A stretch of 37,448 bases of DNA, from the NCBI RefSeq assembly GCF_003206645.1, contig NZ_PZJP01000003.1:171029-208476 (forward strand), read 5' to 3'. The notes under the pieces are model-generated. The model did no database searches. It was given only the letters and a program-made list of their open reading frames with translations, and was not told the origin of the DNA. This DNA is from Salinicola aestuarinus (GTDB lineage Bacteria; Pseudomonadota; Gammaproteobacteria; Pseudomonadales; Halomonadaceae). The translations under genes and the position numbers were made by a program. Each line of letters begins with the position of its first letter. Position 1 is the stretch's first letter. Shown here in pieces: positions 1 through 8,603 of this stretch.

Positions 1-42
1 CGCAGCGGGCGTTTTTGCATGCCCGATTCGCCGCCGTGATGA

Positions 43-1170
43 CTAGGCCGTGCCCAGCGCCTCGGCGATGGTCGCCTCTCGACGCTGGGCGAGCTCCTGA
101 CCGAGCGCCGGGCCGCGGAAGCCCTCGTCGAGCAGCGACTTGGGCAGCACCTGGGCGGCAAGACGCGAGGCGAGCGCGAGATCGTCGGCGAGCTTGCCGT
201 CGTCGTGAGCGATCAGCGCGATCAGCGGCGCCAGCCGCTCGGGGCGACGCCAGGCATCGATGGCGTCGAGCCACGCCATGATCGCCGCGGCGTCGCGCGT
301 GTCGCCGAGCTCGAGCCGCAGCGTTCGCGAATGGCCGGCCAGGCGCATGGCCTCGCGATAGTCATTGGGCACCTTGAGACGGGCGTTGAGCGATTCCTGC
401 GCCTCGGCGGCGAGATGCTCACCGAGTCGCGCCCAGCGCCACAGCCCGATGGGCTGCGGCTCGAGCACCTCCGCCATGCGTGCGCAGGCCGCTGCAAGGT
501 CGGCCGTTGCCAGCTCCGGCATCAGCACCGGCAGTGCAGCGCAGGCGTCGAGTGTCGCGAAGTACGCCGCGGGGTCGAACTCACCCAGGGCTTTCTGGGT
601 CTCGACCCACACCCTTTCGGCGACCAGATGACCGATTTCGCCGGTCGTCGACAGCTCGCGCATGAGCGCGAAGGTGTCGGGGGCGATCTCGAACCCGAGT
701 CCGCGGTAGCGGGCGAGAAAGCGCGCCGCCCGCAGTACGCGCAGGGGATCTTCAACGAAGGCGGGCGAGACATGGCGCAGCCGCCTCGCATCGAGATCGG
801 CACGGCCGCCATAGGGGTCGACGAGTTCGCCGTCGGCGGACTCGGCCATGGCATTGAGCGTGAAATCGCGGCGCGCCAGATCCGCCTCCAGCGTCACGTC
901 GGGGCTGGCGTGAATCTCGAAGCCGGTGTAGCCGTGGCCCTGCTTGCGCTCGGTGCGCGCCAGCGCGTACTCCTCGTGCGTCTCGGGATGCAGAAAGACG
1001 GGGAAGTCCCGCCCCACCGGGCGGAAACCTCGCGCGCGCATCGCGTCGGCGGTCGCACCGACCACGACCCAATCGCGATCGCCCACCGGCCAGCCGAGCA
1101 GCGCATCGCGCACCGCGCCGCCGACCAGATAGACCGTCAGCCCCTCGAGATGGGGATCCGGCGTATTCAT
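43..1170 (-). CDS. cca: CCA-adding tRNA nucleotidyltransferase
   Basis: Adds or repairs the 3' CCA end of tRNAs, using CTP and ATP without a template. The 375-residue protein has the class II nucleotidyltransferase head: GGAVRD at 17-22, the metal-binding DxD inside DRDWVVVG at 31-38, and RRDFTLNAM at 100-108, followed by the conserved [16 protein letters not shown] segment. The start chosen is the ATG at 1168-1170, four bases after the glpE stop; the frame stays open further upstream but that sequence lies over glpE. The C-terminal half is short and shows no HxxxHD metal-phosphohydrolase motif, unlike E. coli CCA (412 residues), so this looks like the CCA-adding-only subtype. It is the last gene of the lptD-to-cca run on this strand. 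Confidence 0.95.
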   Translation of the reverse strand: MNTPDPHLEGLTVYLVGGAVRDALLGWPVGDRDWVVVGATADAMRARGFRPVGRDFPVFLHPETHEEYALARTERKQGHGYTGFEIHASPDVTLEADLARRDFTLNAMAESADGELVDPYGGRADLDARRLRHVSPAFVEDPLRVLRAARFLARYRGLGFEIAPDTFALMRELSTTGEIGHLVAERVWVETQKALGEFDPAAYFATLDACAALPVLMPELATADLAAACARMAEVLEPQPIGLWRWARLGEHLAAEAQESLNARLKVPNDYREAMRLAGHSRTLRLELGDTRDAAAIMAWLDAIDAWRRPERLAPLIALIAHDDGKLADDLALASRLAAQVLPKSLLDEGFRGPALGQELAQRREATIAEALGTA

Positions 1171-1174
1171 GACG

Positions 1175-1501
1175 TCACTGCGCGACATGGTCGGGATGGC
1201 GGTGCGACCAGTCGACGAAGCCGCCCTCCAGGCTGTAGACCGTCTCGAAGCCCTGCCCGGCGAGCCAGGCCGCGGCCTGCTGGCTCGAGTGACCGTGATA
1301 GCAGACCACCACCAGCGGCGTGTCGACGGGCGTCTGCTCGACCAGTTCGGCAACGGTCGAGTTGTCCAGATGGCGGCTACCTGGGATGTGGCCCTGGGAA
1401 AAGCTGAGCGGGTCGCGGATGTCGACCAGCGTCAGCGTGCGACCTTCGCTCAGCCACTGCGACAGGGTCGTCGGGTCGAGATGTTCGAACGGAGTGGACA
1501 T
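1175..1501 (-). CDS. glpE: Thiosulfate sulfurtransferase GlpE (single-domain rhodanese)
   Basis: Transfers sulfane sulfur from thiosulfate to cyanide or thiol acceptors in the cytoplasm. The 108-residue protein is one rhodanese domain: LVDIRD near 25-30, then the active-site loop CYHGHSSQQ with catalytic Cys67, matching the short six-residue loop typical of GlpE. Length equals the family norm. A GAGGAA Shine-Dalgarno-like sequence precedes the ATG. It lies between apaH (111-bp gap) and cca (4-bp gap) on the same strand. I recall glpE next to apaH in Pseudomonas as well. Confidence 0.95.
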   Translation of the reverse strand: MSTPFEHLDPTTLSQWLSEGRTLTLVDIRDPLSFSQGHIPGSRHLDNSTVAELVEQTPVDTPLVVVCYHGHSSQQAAAWLAGQGFETVYSLEGGFVDWSHRHPDHVAQ

Positions 1502-1612
1502 GGTTGACGTTCCTCGGGCGGAGACAGACCGCCTGTGGGTAGGTAGCGCTTTGGAGCGAACCGAACCGCTTGTGGATAAAACAGTGATGAACCGCGCCGC
1601 CGGCAGGCGATG

Positions 1613-2434
1613 TCAGGCGGTCACGCCGTGAGCCGGCTCGACGATGGACTCGCCGCTATCGATATCCAGCGCGGTAAGGGAGCCGCCCCAGACGCAGCCG
1701 GTATCGAGCGCACGCGCCTCGACCCGCGCCCCGGGGGTCCGTCCCTCCAGCGCTGCCCAGTGGCCGAACAGCAGCGTTGGCGAATCGGCCCGCGGATAGG
1801 TGAACCAGGGCGCGAAGCCGGCCGGGGCGCTATCGAGCCCCTCTTTGGCGTCGAAATCGAGCGTGCCTTGAGCATCGATGAAGCGCATACGGGTAAAGAC
1901 ATTGACGATGGCACGGATGCGATCCTCGCCCGTCAATGACTCGTCCCACAGCGCCGGTCGGTTGCCGTACATCACGGCGAGAAAGGCGTCGACGTCGGGC
2001 CCACTCAGCACGCGCTCGGCCTCGGCGGCGAGTTCGCTCGCTCGCGCCAGCGACCACTGCGGCAGAATGCCGGCGTGGCTCATCACGCAACCTCGCGCGT
2101 CATCGGTGACCAGCAGCGGCTGACACCGCAGCCATTCGAGCATCGTTTCGCGATCCGGGGCATCGAGAATCGGCACCAGCGTGTCCTTCCGCTTGAGCTT
2201 GCCGTGACCGCGGGCGACCGCCAGCAGGTGCAGATCGTGATTGCCGAGCACGACGCTGGCCGCGCCATCGAGCTCGACACAGCGGCGCAGGCAGGCGAGC
2301 GAGCCCGGGCCCCGGTTGACCAGATCTCCGGCCAGCCAGAGCCGGTCACGCGAGGGCGAGAAGTCGAGCCGCGCCAGCAGCGCCTCGAACTCCGCGTAGC
2401 AGCCCTGCAGATCGCCTATCGCATACGTGGCCAT
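1613..2434 (-). CDS. apaH: Symmetrical bis(5'-nucleosyl)-tetraphosphatase (Ap4A hydrolase)
   Basis: Hydrolyses diadenosine tetraphosphate to two ADP; the family also decaps Np4-capped RNA. The 273-residue protein carries the PPP-family phosphoesterase signature in order: GDLQGC at 7-12, GDLVNRGP at 36-43 and GNHD at 64-67, followed by a conserved SHAGILPQW stretch. Length matches E. coli ApaH (about 280). It follows apaG on the same strand after a 75-bp gap, the same order as the E. coli lptD-surA-pdxA-rsmA-apaGH operon. Confidence 0.97.
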   Translation of the reverse strand: MATYAIGDLQGCYAEFEALLARLDFSPSRDRLWLAGDLVNRGPGSLACLRRCVELDGAASVVLGNHDLHLLAVARGHGKLKRKDTLVPILDAPDRETMLEWLRCQPLLVTDDARGCVMSHAGILPQWSLARASELAAEAERVLSGPDVDAFLAVMYGNRPALWDESLTGEDRIRAIVNVFTRMRFIDAQGTLDFDAKEGLDSAPAGFAPWFTYPRADSPTLLFGHWAALEGRTPGARVEARALDTGCVWGGSLTALDIDSGESIVEPAHGVTA

Positions 2435-2509
2435 GCCCTACCCCTGCCTGAAGATGATGAAGATGAACGCCCCGGTCGCCTGGTGCCCTGCCCGGTGACA
2501 CCGGACGCG

Positions 2510-2893
2510 TCAGTGAACCTGATGCGGGCCGGCCAACCGGAACGGCGCGATGGCGACCTCAAAGGTCTCCTGCGTCGCCGGGTCGATGCAAGTGTAGCTG
2601 CCCTGCATCACACCGACCGGGCACTCCAGCACCGCGCGGCTGGTATAGCGAAAGCTGTGTCCGGCGGCGATGACCGGCTGCTTGCCGACCACGCCGTTGC
2701 CGCGAACCTCCTGCACCTTGCCGTGGCCCTGGGTGATCTTCCAGTAGCGCGACAGTAGCTGCAGACTCTGGGCGGCCGCGTTGTAGACCGTCACGGTATA
2801 GCTGAAGACGTAGCGATCTTCCTGCGGCGAGGACTCATCCTCCCGGTATTCGGGCTCGACGGTGACGGTGACGTCGTGGACGAGATCGCTCAT
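2510..2893 (-). CDS. apaG: ApaG, Co2+/Mg2+ efflux-associated DUF525 protein
   Basis: ApaG is a small single-domain beta-sandwich protein (fibronectin III-like fold) of unclear biochemical role, linked genetically to Co2+ resistance and Mg2+ efflux in Salmonella. The 127 residues include the family glycine motif around GNGVVGKQP and the RYTSRAVLECPVGVMQGSY segment, and match the usual 125-residue length. Its ATG (2891-2893) overlaps the TGA of rsmA by four bases, so translation is probably coupled. apaH follows downstream. Confidence 0.96.
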   Translation of the reverse strand: MSDLVHDVTVTVEPEYREDESSPQEDRYVFSYTVTVYNAAAQSLQLLSRYWKITQGHGKVQEVRGNGVVGKQPVIAAGHSFRYTSRAVLECPVGVMQGSYTCIDPATQETFEVAIAPFRLAGPHQVH

Positions 2894-3693
2894 GCCGATT
2901 CACCGACTCGGTTGCTGATCGCCACCAGCTCGTCGACCCGCAGCGTCTGGGGACGGCGACCCGGATCGATGCCGATCTCGGTCAGTGTCTCGGCGCTGAT
3001 AAGCCCCTTGAGATTGTTGCGAAGCGTCTTGCGCCGCTGACCGAAAGCCTGGCGTACCACGTCGGCGAAGCGCGTCTCGTCGTCGGCGACCGCTGGCAGC
3101 TCGGCATGTGGGGTCAGCCGCACGATCGCCGAGTCGACCTTGGGCTGCGGCAAGAACGACTCCGGCGGCACCACGAACAGCGACTCCACCTGGCAGTAGT
3201 ACTGGGTCATGACCGACAGCCGGCCCCAGTCCGTGTCGCCGGGTTCGGCGGCGAGGCGATCGACCACCTCTTTCTGAAGCATGAAATGCATGTCCTCGAT
3301 CGCCCCGCGAGCGCCGAGCAGATGGAAGATGATCGGCGTGGAGATGTTGTAGGGCAGATTGCCGACGACCCGCAGCGCCCGGCCGTCCTGATCACTCAGC
3401 GCCTGGAAATCGAACTTGAGCGCATCCCCCTCGTGGATCACGAAATCGGGGTAGTCGTAGAACTGCACCCGTAGCCCGGGAATCAGGTCGCGGTCGAGCT
3501 CGATCACCTCGAGCGCCTGCGACGCCTGGATCAGCGGGGCGGTTAGCGCGCCCTGCCCGGGCCCGATCTCGACCAGGCGATCACCCTCGCGGGGCGCGAT
3601 GGCGCGCACGATACGCGAGATGACGCCGGTATCGCGGAGAAAGTTCTGACCGAACCGTTTACGGGCCCGGGGAAGCGGGGAGCGAGTAGCCAT
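2890..3693 (-). CDS. rsmA: 16S rRNA (A1518/A1519 N6) dimethyltransferase
   Basis: KsgA/RsmA dimethylates two adjacent adenosines in helix 45 of 16S rRNA late in 30S assembly. The 267-residue product begins at the ATG at 3691-3693 and shows RKRFGQNFL at 11-19, SAM-binding motif I EIGPGQG at 42-48, and the catalytic NLPYNIST at 112-119. The C-terminal domain contains the conserved QAFGQRRKTLRNNL segment. The reading frame stays open into pdxA, but homology starts only at this ATG. It lies 16 bp after pdxA and overlaps apaG by four bases. Confidence 0.97.
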   Translation of the reverse strand: MATRSPLPRARKRFGQNFLRDTGVISRIVRAIAPREGDRLVEIGPGQGALTAPLIQASQALEVIELDRDLIPGLRVQFYDYPDFVIHEGDALKFDFQALSDQDGRALRVVGNLPYNISTPIIFHLLGARGAIEDMHFMLQKEVVDRLAAEPGDTDWGRLSVMTQYYCQVESLFVVPPESFLPQPKVDSAIVRLTPHAELPAVADDETRFADVVRQAFGQRRKTLRNNLKGLISAETLTEIGIDPGRRPQTLRVDELVAISNRVGESA

Positions 3694-3709
3694 GAAACCT
3701 CGAATTCTG

Positions 3710-4720
3710 TCAGTGAGCGCGCCGCGCCATGTCGGCGGCGACGTTGAGCGCGACGCGCAGGCTGCCGGTGTCGGCGCGGCCGGTGCCGGCGAGATCCAGC
3801 GCGGTACCGTGGTCGACGGAGGTGCGAACGAGTCCGAGACCGAGGGTGATATTGGCCGCCTGGCCGAAACCGGCGTACTTGAGCACCGGCAAGCCCTGGT
3901 CGTGATACATCGCGAGCACCGCGTCGGCGCGATCGAGATGGCGCGGGGTGAACAGCGTATCCGCGGGCAGCGGGCCGACGACATCCAGCCCGGCCGAGCG
4001 CAGCCGCGCCAGCGCGGGCTCGATGACGTCGATCTCTTCACGCCCGAGATGCCCCGCTTCGCCGGCGTGCGGATTGAGCCCGCAGACGAGCATTCGCGGA
4101 TTCCCGATACCGAAGCATTCGCGCAGCTCGCGATCGAGGATCGTCGACACGCGGATCAGCGAGTCGACGGTGATCGCCCCGGCCACCTGAGAGAGCGGCA
4201 GATGGGTGGTCGCCAGCGCCACCCGCAGCGGACGCGCGGTGCGGTCGGTGGCGAGCATCATCACCACCTCCTCGACGGCGCAGGCGTCGCGGAGATATTC
4301 GGTATGCCCGGTGAAGCCGGGAAAACCGCCATCGATGATCGCTCCCTTGTGCAGCGGCGCCGTGACCATCGCACTCGCCCGCTGCGCGCGACACGCCTCG
4401 ACCGCGAGATCGAGTGTATCGATCACGTAGTCGGCGTTGGCAGGATCGAGCCGTCCCGCCCTCGCCGGGCGCTTCAGCGCCACCGGCCACACCGGCAGGT
4501 GGCCGTCGCGCCGGGGCGGCAGAGCGCGCTCGGGATCGACGATGTCGATCTTGACCGGCCAGCCGAGCGCCTTGGCGCGGTCGACAAGCATCTCGGGGTC
4601 GCCGATGGCCACGACCTCGGCGTCCAGCCCCTGCCAGTCTCGCGCAGCGTCGAGCGCAAGCTCCGGGCCGATGCCCGCCGGCTCACCCGTGGTGAGGGCG
4701 AGAATCGGGCGCGGCGACAT
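3710..4720 (-). CDS. pdxA: 4-hydroxythreonine-4-phosphate dehydrogenase
   Basis: NAD-dependent oxidation of 4-phosphohydroxy-threonine in de novo pyridoxal phosphate synthesis. The 336-residue protein starts TTGEPAGIGPE at 10-20 and retains three metal-binding histidines: H173 (TTHLPL), H218 (NPHAGE) and H273 (MYHDQG). Their spacing of 45 and 55 residues equals that of E. coli H166/H211/H266. The ATG at 4718-4720 shares one base with the surA stop (TGATG), implying coupled translation; a TTG one codon earlier is less likely. Confidence 0.96.
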   Translation of the reverse strand: MSPRPILALTTGEPAGIGPELALDAARDWQGLDAEVVAIGDPEMLVDRAKALGWPVKIDIVDPERALPPRRDGHLPVWPVALKRPARAGRLDPANADYVIDTLDLAVEACRAQRASAMVTAPLHKGAIIDGGFPGFTGHTEYLRDACAVEEVVMMLATDRTARPLRVALATTHLPLSQVAGAITVDSLIRVSTILDRELRECFGIGNPRMLVCGLNPHAGEAGHLGREEIDVIEPALARLRSAGLDVVGPLPADTLFTPRHLDRADAVLAMYHDQGLPVLKYAGFGQAANITLGLGLVRTSVDHGTALDLAGTGRADTGSLRVALNVAADMARRAH

Positions 4721-5679
4721 CAACTGTCGCCGAGACGATTGTCGATGTAGGCGCTGGCGCGAATTTCCTGGATCCAGGCTTCCAGCTCGTCATTGACCTT
4801 ACGCTGGAAAATCGCCTGACTCGCCTGTTCGCGGCTCATCTGACCGCCGCCTTCACCCCGGGTATCCAGCAGCTTGAGCAGGTGAAAGCCGCTCGGGCTG
4901 CGGATCGGCTCGCTGACCTCACCGGGCGCCAGCTCGGGAATGACGTCGGTGAAGATCGACGGAATCTGAGCCGCCGGGCGCCACCCCAGATCGCCGCCCT
5001 CAAGCGCCTGTGCGTCGTCGGATTCGGCCGCGGCGAGCTGCTGGAAGTCGGCGCCGTTCTGGAGCTGACGATAGATATCCTGCGCTTCGGCCTGGGCCTG
5101 GCTCACCTGATCCGGCGTCGGCGACTGCGGCACCGCGATGAGGATCTGGGCGAGATGATAGGAGACATTACGGCTCTGACCGGCCTGCTCGAGGAAGCGG
5201 TCGACTTCCCGGTCGGAGACGTTGACGCGGCTGGCGACGCGGCTCTGCTGAACCTGACGGATCAGCAGCTCACGGCGGATCTGTTCGCGCACCTGAGCGA
5301 TCGATCGTCCCTGCTGCTCCAGCGTATTGGCGAACTCGTCGAGACTCATGCCGTTGTTCTCGGCGACGCCGCGCAGTGTGGCGTTGAGCTGAGTCTCGTC
5401 GATGGTGAGATTGGCGTCTTCGGCCATCTGCAGCTCGATCTGCTCGACGATCAGGCGATCGAGCACCTGACGCTCCAGCGCCTGGGCGGGCGGAACCTGG
5501 ATATCGTTGCTCTGGAGCTGACCACGGGCCTGATCGACCCGGTCCTCGAGCTGACTCTGCATGATGGCGTCATCATTGACGACGGCGACGATACGGTCCA
5601 GCGGCACCGGCTGGGCCATGGCGGCCAACGGCGACAGCAACATGGCCAGCGTCAGGGGAATACTCGCGCGTAGACGCAT
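4720..5679 (-). CDS. surA: Periplasmic chaperone/peptidyl-prolyl isomerase SurA, single-parvulin form
   Basis: SurA escorts unfolded outer-membrane proteins, including LptD, across the periplasm. The 319-residue precursor has a signal peptide ending AMA-Q (cleavage about 22/23), the N-terminal chaperone region (about 25-170), one parvulin domain at about 173-274 (AQILIAVP through SGFHLLKLLDTRG), and a C-terminal helix (QRKVNDELEAWIQEIRASAY) that packs on the N domain. E. coli SurA has 428 residues and two parvulin domains; one is absent here, as I recall for Haemophilus SurA. A strong Shine-Dalgarno (AGGAGAGG) precedes the ATG. It follows lptD by 143 bp. Confidence 0.94.
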   Translation of the reverse strand: MRLRASIPLTLAMLLSPLAAMAQPVPLDRIVAVVNDDAIMQSQLEDRVDQARGQLQSNDIQVPPAQALERQVLDRLIVEQIELQMAEDANLTIDETQLNATLRGVAENNGMSLDEFANTLEQQGRSIAQVREQIRRELLIRQVQQSRVASRVNVSDREVDRFLEQAGQSRNVSYHLAQILIAVPQSPTPDQVSQAQAEAQDIYRQLQNGADFQQLAAAESDDAQALEGGDLGWRPAAQIPSIFTDVIPELAPGEVSEPIRSPSGFHLLKLLDTRGEGGGQMSREQASQAIFQRKVNDELEAWIQEIRASAYIDNRLGDS

Positions 5680-5684
5680 GCCTA

Positions 5685-5692
5685 CCTCTCCT
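5685..5692 (-). promoter_or_regulatory. Shine-Dalgarno of surA
   Basis: AGGAGAGG on the minus strand, five bases before the surA ATG at 5677-5679. It fixes that start. Confidence 0.7.
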
Positions 5693-5704
5693 GCTTGTTG
5701 AAGG

Positions 5705-5724
5705 GCGTGCCGGCATCGGCACGC
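5705..5724 (-). other. Hairpin in the lptD-surA gap
   Basis: A perfect 7-bp GC-rich inverted repeat (GCGTGCC / GGCACGC) with a 6-base loop lies just upstream of the surA Shine-Dalgarno. No T-run follows on either strand, so it is not a convincing intrinsic terminator; it may be an RNA processing or stability element in the lptD-surA transcript. Confidence 0.35.
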
Positions 5725-5822
5725 GGGAGTCGAAACGGATTGTCGCGGTAGACCGCCCGGCCTATGCCAGACGGTCCGTGACGGCGATGGGGCGATGCCG
5801 TTTACCAGGACCGCCCCCTTGC

Positions 5823-8291
5823 TCAGAATTCCGTGGGCCGATAGCCCGGCACCGCGGTCGCAAAGTAGCTGTCGGTATTTTGCCCGACACCGCCGAGACC
5901 CTTGAACACGAAGCGCAGGAAAAGTCCGCGATCGGTGTAGTCGTCATCGACGTTGTTGGCGGTATCGTTATCGTCGACCCATTCGCGCCACACCAGCTGA
6001 ACCGCACTGCAACAGCTGTTGAACTGAACGCCGGCGAGGGTCTCCAGGTCGCGGCTGTTGGTATTGTCGTACAGGTAGCGTCCGATCAGATCCAGCGATT
6101 GGGTCGCCTTGTAGGCAAAGGAGACGTCGTAGTCTTCGCGGTTGTAGCTCAGCTGGTCCTCGTCGTCGCCGGAGGGGTCGAAGCCCTGAAGCTGCCAGCG
6201 ATAGCCGAGGTTGAGCACGCTGCCGGCGGTACTCATGTACTGAAGGTAGGCCGAGGCCTTCTCTGTCTTGGAGCGGTCAGGGTCGTAGAACCACTCGTAA
6301 CGCGAGCGCCAGTGATCGTTGATGCGCCAGTCGAGCTGGGTGATGACCGGCGAGCGGTCACGGGTGGCGTTGTACCACTCCTCGTAGTTGCTCTCGCGAT
6401 CCGGCAGGGTGTCGGGGTCGCCATCCATGTCGATGTTGCGATCCGAGAAGTAGGCACTCTGCCCCACCGAGAGTCCTAGCCGCTCGGTACCGGTATCGTC
6501 TTCGAGGAAACGCGTCGACGCCCCGTAGGAGACCTTGTTGACGTCGCCGACACGGTCGCTGCCGGTGAAGCGGTAGGGCGACCAGAGCTGGTTCCAGGAG
6601 ATCGCCCGCTCATCGGTGTCGAAGTCCGGAAACTCGCTCTGATCCCGCTCGGGCGCGTAGGCGTAGTAGAGCCGGGGCTCGAAGGTCTGACGCCAGTCGC
6701 TGTCGAACAGTTCGACGTCCCGCTCGAAGATCAGCCCCGAATCCAGCGAGGTGACCGGCACGGTCCGCGACAGGCTCTCGTCGCGATCGGTGTCGCGGTT
6801 GCCGTAGTCGAGTTCGTACTGGGTCTGCCAGAGCTGGAATCGCGGTTCGAGAAAGCCCCAGCTCGGCTGGGCACGCCAACCGACGGCCGGCGTCAGGTTG
6901 ACGCGTGCGCCGTTGGCGGCCTCGCGCAGGCGGATCTGGCGAGTGTCGCCGGTCTCCTCGTCCTCCCAGAAGCCGTTGCTGTCGACGCCGTGAAGATCGC
7001 GCTCGAAGTAGGTCGCGTTGGAGTTCCACTCCTGATAGAAGCCGTTGTCCTGCTCCCAGCGAGCGTCGGCGGTCAGGCTCGGCAGCCGGTAATAGGGCCG
7101 ATCATCCTCGTCGAGGGGATAGTCGAGCCGCTGATAGCCCTGGGCGCGGGCGTCGAGATTCCAGGTCGTGCCGGCGTAGGTCAGCCGCGCCAGACGCTCG
7201 AGATACTCGGTGTCCTGCTCGCTGAAATCACGGCCGAAATCATCGAAGTAGCGACCGTCGCTGGCCGCGCCGTAGCGCAGGCCGTAGTCGAGACGATCGC
7301 TGAAGTTCCCATGGTGACGGTAGTCGACGTACCAGCGATCTTCACCGTCGAAGGCATCGTCGGGGTCGTTGGGGTTATCGCTGTCGCCGCCGTTGTCGTT
7401 CGGCAGGTAGGCCCCTTCGATCGACCCCTCGTCGTCTCCGCCCACCAGGTAGCGAAACTCGCCGCCGAGCATGGCACCGTGCTCGCTGAGATAACGCGGC
7501 GTCAGCGTGGCATCGTAGTTCGGCGCGAGATTGAGATAGTAGGGCTGGCTGTAGTCGAAGCCATCGCTGGAAAGCCCCAGGGTCGGCCAGAGAAAGCCGC
7601 TCTGGCGGCGGTCGTCGATCGGGAAACGCACCCATGGCCAGTAGAAAACCGGCACTTCGCCCATTTCGAGCCGCGCGTTGCTGGCGGTGCCGTAGCCCGC
7701 TTCGCGGTCGATGGTGACGTCGTTACCGACCACACGCCACAGGCGGCTGCTCGGCTCGCAGGTGGTGAAGCTGGCCTCGGACATGCGATAGCGACCGTCG
7801 GCCAGACGCTGCATCGACCGGGCATCACCCCGTACGCGCTGCTGATGCAGCACGTAGTGGGCGTCGTCGATTCGCGCCGCATCGCTGTCGAGCGAGACTT
7901 CGGCATCGCCGCCGCGGACCAGCAGCCCAGGATAGCGCACCGTGATCGGGCCATCCGCGAACGCGGTGTCGCGGGCGGCGTTGACGCGAACCTGTGGCGC
8001 TTCGAGCTGGCTGTCGCCTCGCCGCAGCACCACCTCACCACCGAGAATCGTCTCGCCGTCGTTGCCGTACTCCGCGGAGGCGGAGTCGGTCAGCACCTCT
8101 TCGGGCGACTGCCCCTGCGGCAGTCGATAGCCCGGCTCGATGTAGCGCCCGGTGCAGAGCGCGCCGGCCGGGGCCTCGTCACCCCACGCCGACCAGTCGA
8201 GCTGATCCGCGGGGAGTTGTTCCGGGGGCGCCGCCTGAGCCGTCGTCGAGAGCAGTCCAGTGAGGGCAGTCCAGACCAGTCGCTTGCCCAT
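5823..8291 (-). CDS. lptD: LPS-assembly outer-membrane protein LptD
   Basis: LptD forms the outer-membrane barrel that, with LptE, inserts lipopolysaccharide into the outer leaflet. The 822-residue precursor starts at the ATG at 8289-8291, with a signal peptide ending about AQA-A (20/21), an N-terminal beta-jellyroll (OstA-like, about 60-170) and a long barrel rich in alternating aromatic and acidic residues, ending in a terminal Phe. Cysteines that could make the interdomain disulfides are present: C46, C178 and the adjacent pair C760-C761, the same layout as E. coli C31/C173/C724/C725. It heads the surA-pdxA-rsmA-apaGH run. A perfect -10 hexamer lies 31 bp upstream. Confidence 0.97.
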   Translation of the reverse strand: MGKRLVWTALTGLLSTTAQAAPPEQLPADQLDWSAWGDEAPAGALCTGRYIEPGYRLPQGQSPEEVLTDSASAEYGNDGETILGGEVVLRRGDSQLEAPQVRVNAARDTAFADGPITVRYPGLLVRGGDAEVSLDSDAARIDDAHYVLHQQRVRGDARSMQRLADGRYRMSEASFTTCEPSSRLWRVVGNDVTIDREAGYGTASNARLEMGEVPVFYWPWVRFPIDDRRQSGFLWPTLGLSSDGFDYSQPYYLNLAPNYDATLTPRYLSEHGAMLGGEFRYLVGGDDEGSIEGAYLPNDNGGDSDNPNDPDDAFDGEDRWYVDYRHHGNFSDRLDYGLRYGAASDGRYFDDFGRDFSEQDTEYLERLARLTYAGTTWNLDARAQGYQRLDYPLDEDDRPYYRLPSLTADARWEQDNGFYQEWNSNATYFERDLHGVDSNGFWEDEETGDTRQIRLREAANGARVNLTPAVGWRAQPSWGFLEPRFQLWQTQYELDYGNRDTDRDESLSRTVPVTSLDSGLIFERDVELFDSDWRQTFEPRLYYAYAPERDQSEFPDFDTDERAISWNQLWSPYRFTGSDRVGDVNKVSYGASTRFLEDDTGTERLGLSVGQSAYFSDRNIDMDGDPDTLPDRESNYEEWYNATRDRSPVITQLDWRINDHWRSRYEWFYDPDRSKTEKASAYLQYMSTAGSVLNLGYRWQLQGFDPSGDDEDQLSYNREDYDVSFAYKATQSLDLIGRYLYDNTNSRDLETLAGVQFNSCCSAVQLVWREWVDDNDTANNVDDDYTDRGLFLRFVFKGLGGVGQNTDSYFATAVPGYRPTEF

Positions 8292-8322
8292 GTACTCTGT
8301 GTCCTTGCCGAGTGGAATCGGT

Positions 8323-8328
8323 ATTATA
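8323..8328 (-). promoter_or_regulatory. Candidate -10 element of the lptD promoter
   Basis: TATAAT read on the minus strand, preceded directly by TG, in an otherwise GC-rich gap. The implied start site leaves a leader of roughly 25 bases before the lptD ATG, with AAGGA as ribosome site. No good -35 hexamer is seen at 16-18 bp, and no clear sigma-E motif is visible although lptD is sigma-E controlled in E. coli. Confidence 0.5.
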
Positions 8329-8556
8329 CAGACCTCGCCGGGGGTTGCCGCGAGGCCCTGCGCCATCGTCACTGCGCCCGCTGTCACGCGAGGGGCAATG
8401 GCCGCCCGCGACAGTGACGGTGCATGCTATCGCATCGCGCCTTTGAACGCCGCGTCGCAGCGGCTGTCGAGGGACTCCAAGGGGCCCGCAAGCGCGTGCG
8501 GCTCCAGCATGCGGGGCGATGCGGGGCCCGTCAACTCGCTGACGACGCCCGCTTTT

Positions 8557-8593
8557 ACGACCCGAATTGACGACCCGAATTCACCACCCGAAC
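8557..8593. repeat. 13-bp direct repeats before amgK
   Basis: Two tandem copies of a 13-bp unit (acgacccgaatt plus g or c) and a third, degenerate partial copy end 10 bp before the amgK ATG. They occupy the spot where a ribosome site would be expected, and no clear Shine-Dalgarno is seen. Confidence 0.6.
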
Positions 8594-8603
8594 GGATATT
8601 CCC

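Noticed and set aside
1..42. Possible terminator hairpin (CGGGC/GCCCG, 6-25) after cca
   Set aside because: Arms are only five bases with a ten-base loop and any T-run would lie outside the window.
205..1407. 400-codon plus-strand open frame opposite cca and glpE
   Set aside because: Antisense shadow of genes with clear motifs; high GC lengthens such frames and the product has no recognisable domain.
6990..8417. 475-codon plus-strand open frame opposite lptD
   Set aside because: Val/Ala-rich shadow of the lptD frame; no ribosome site or family match.
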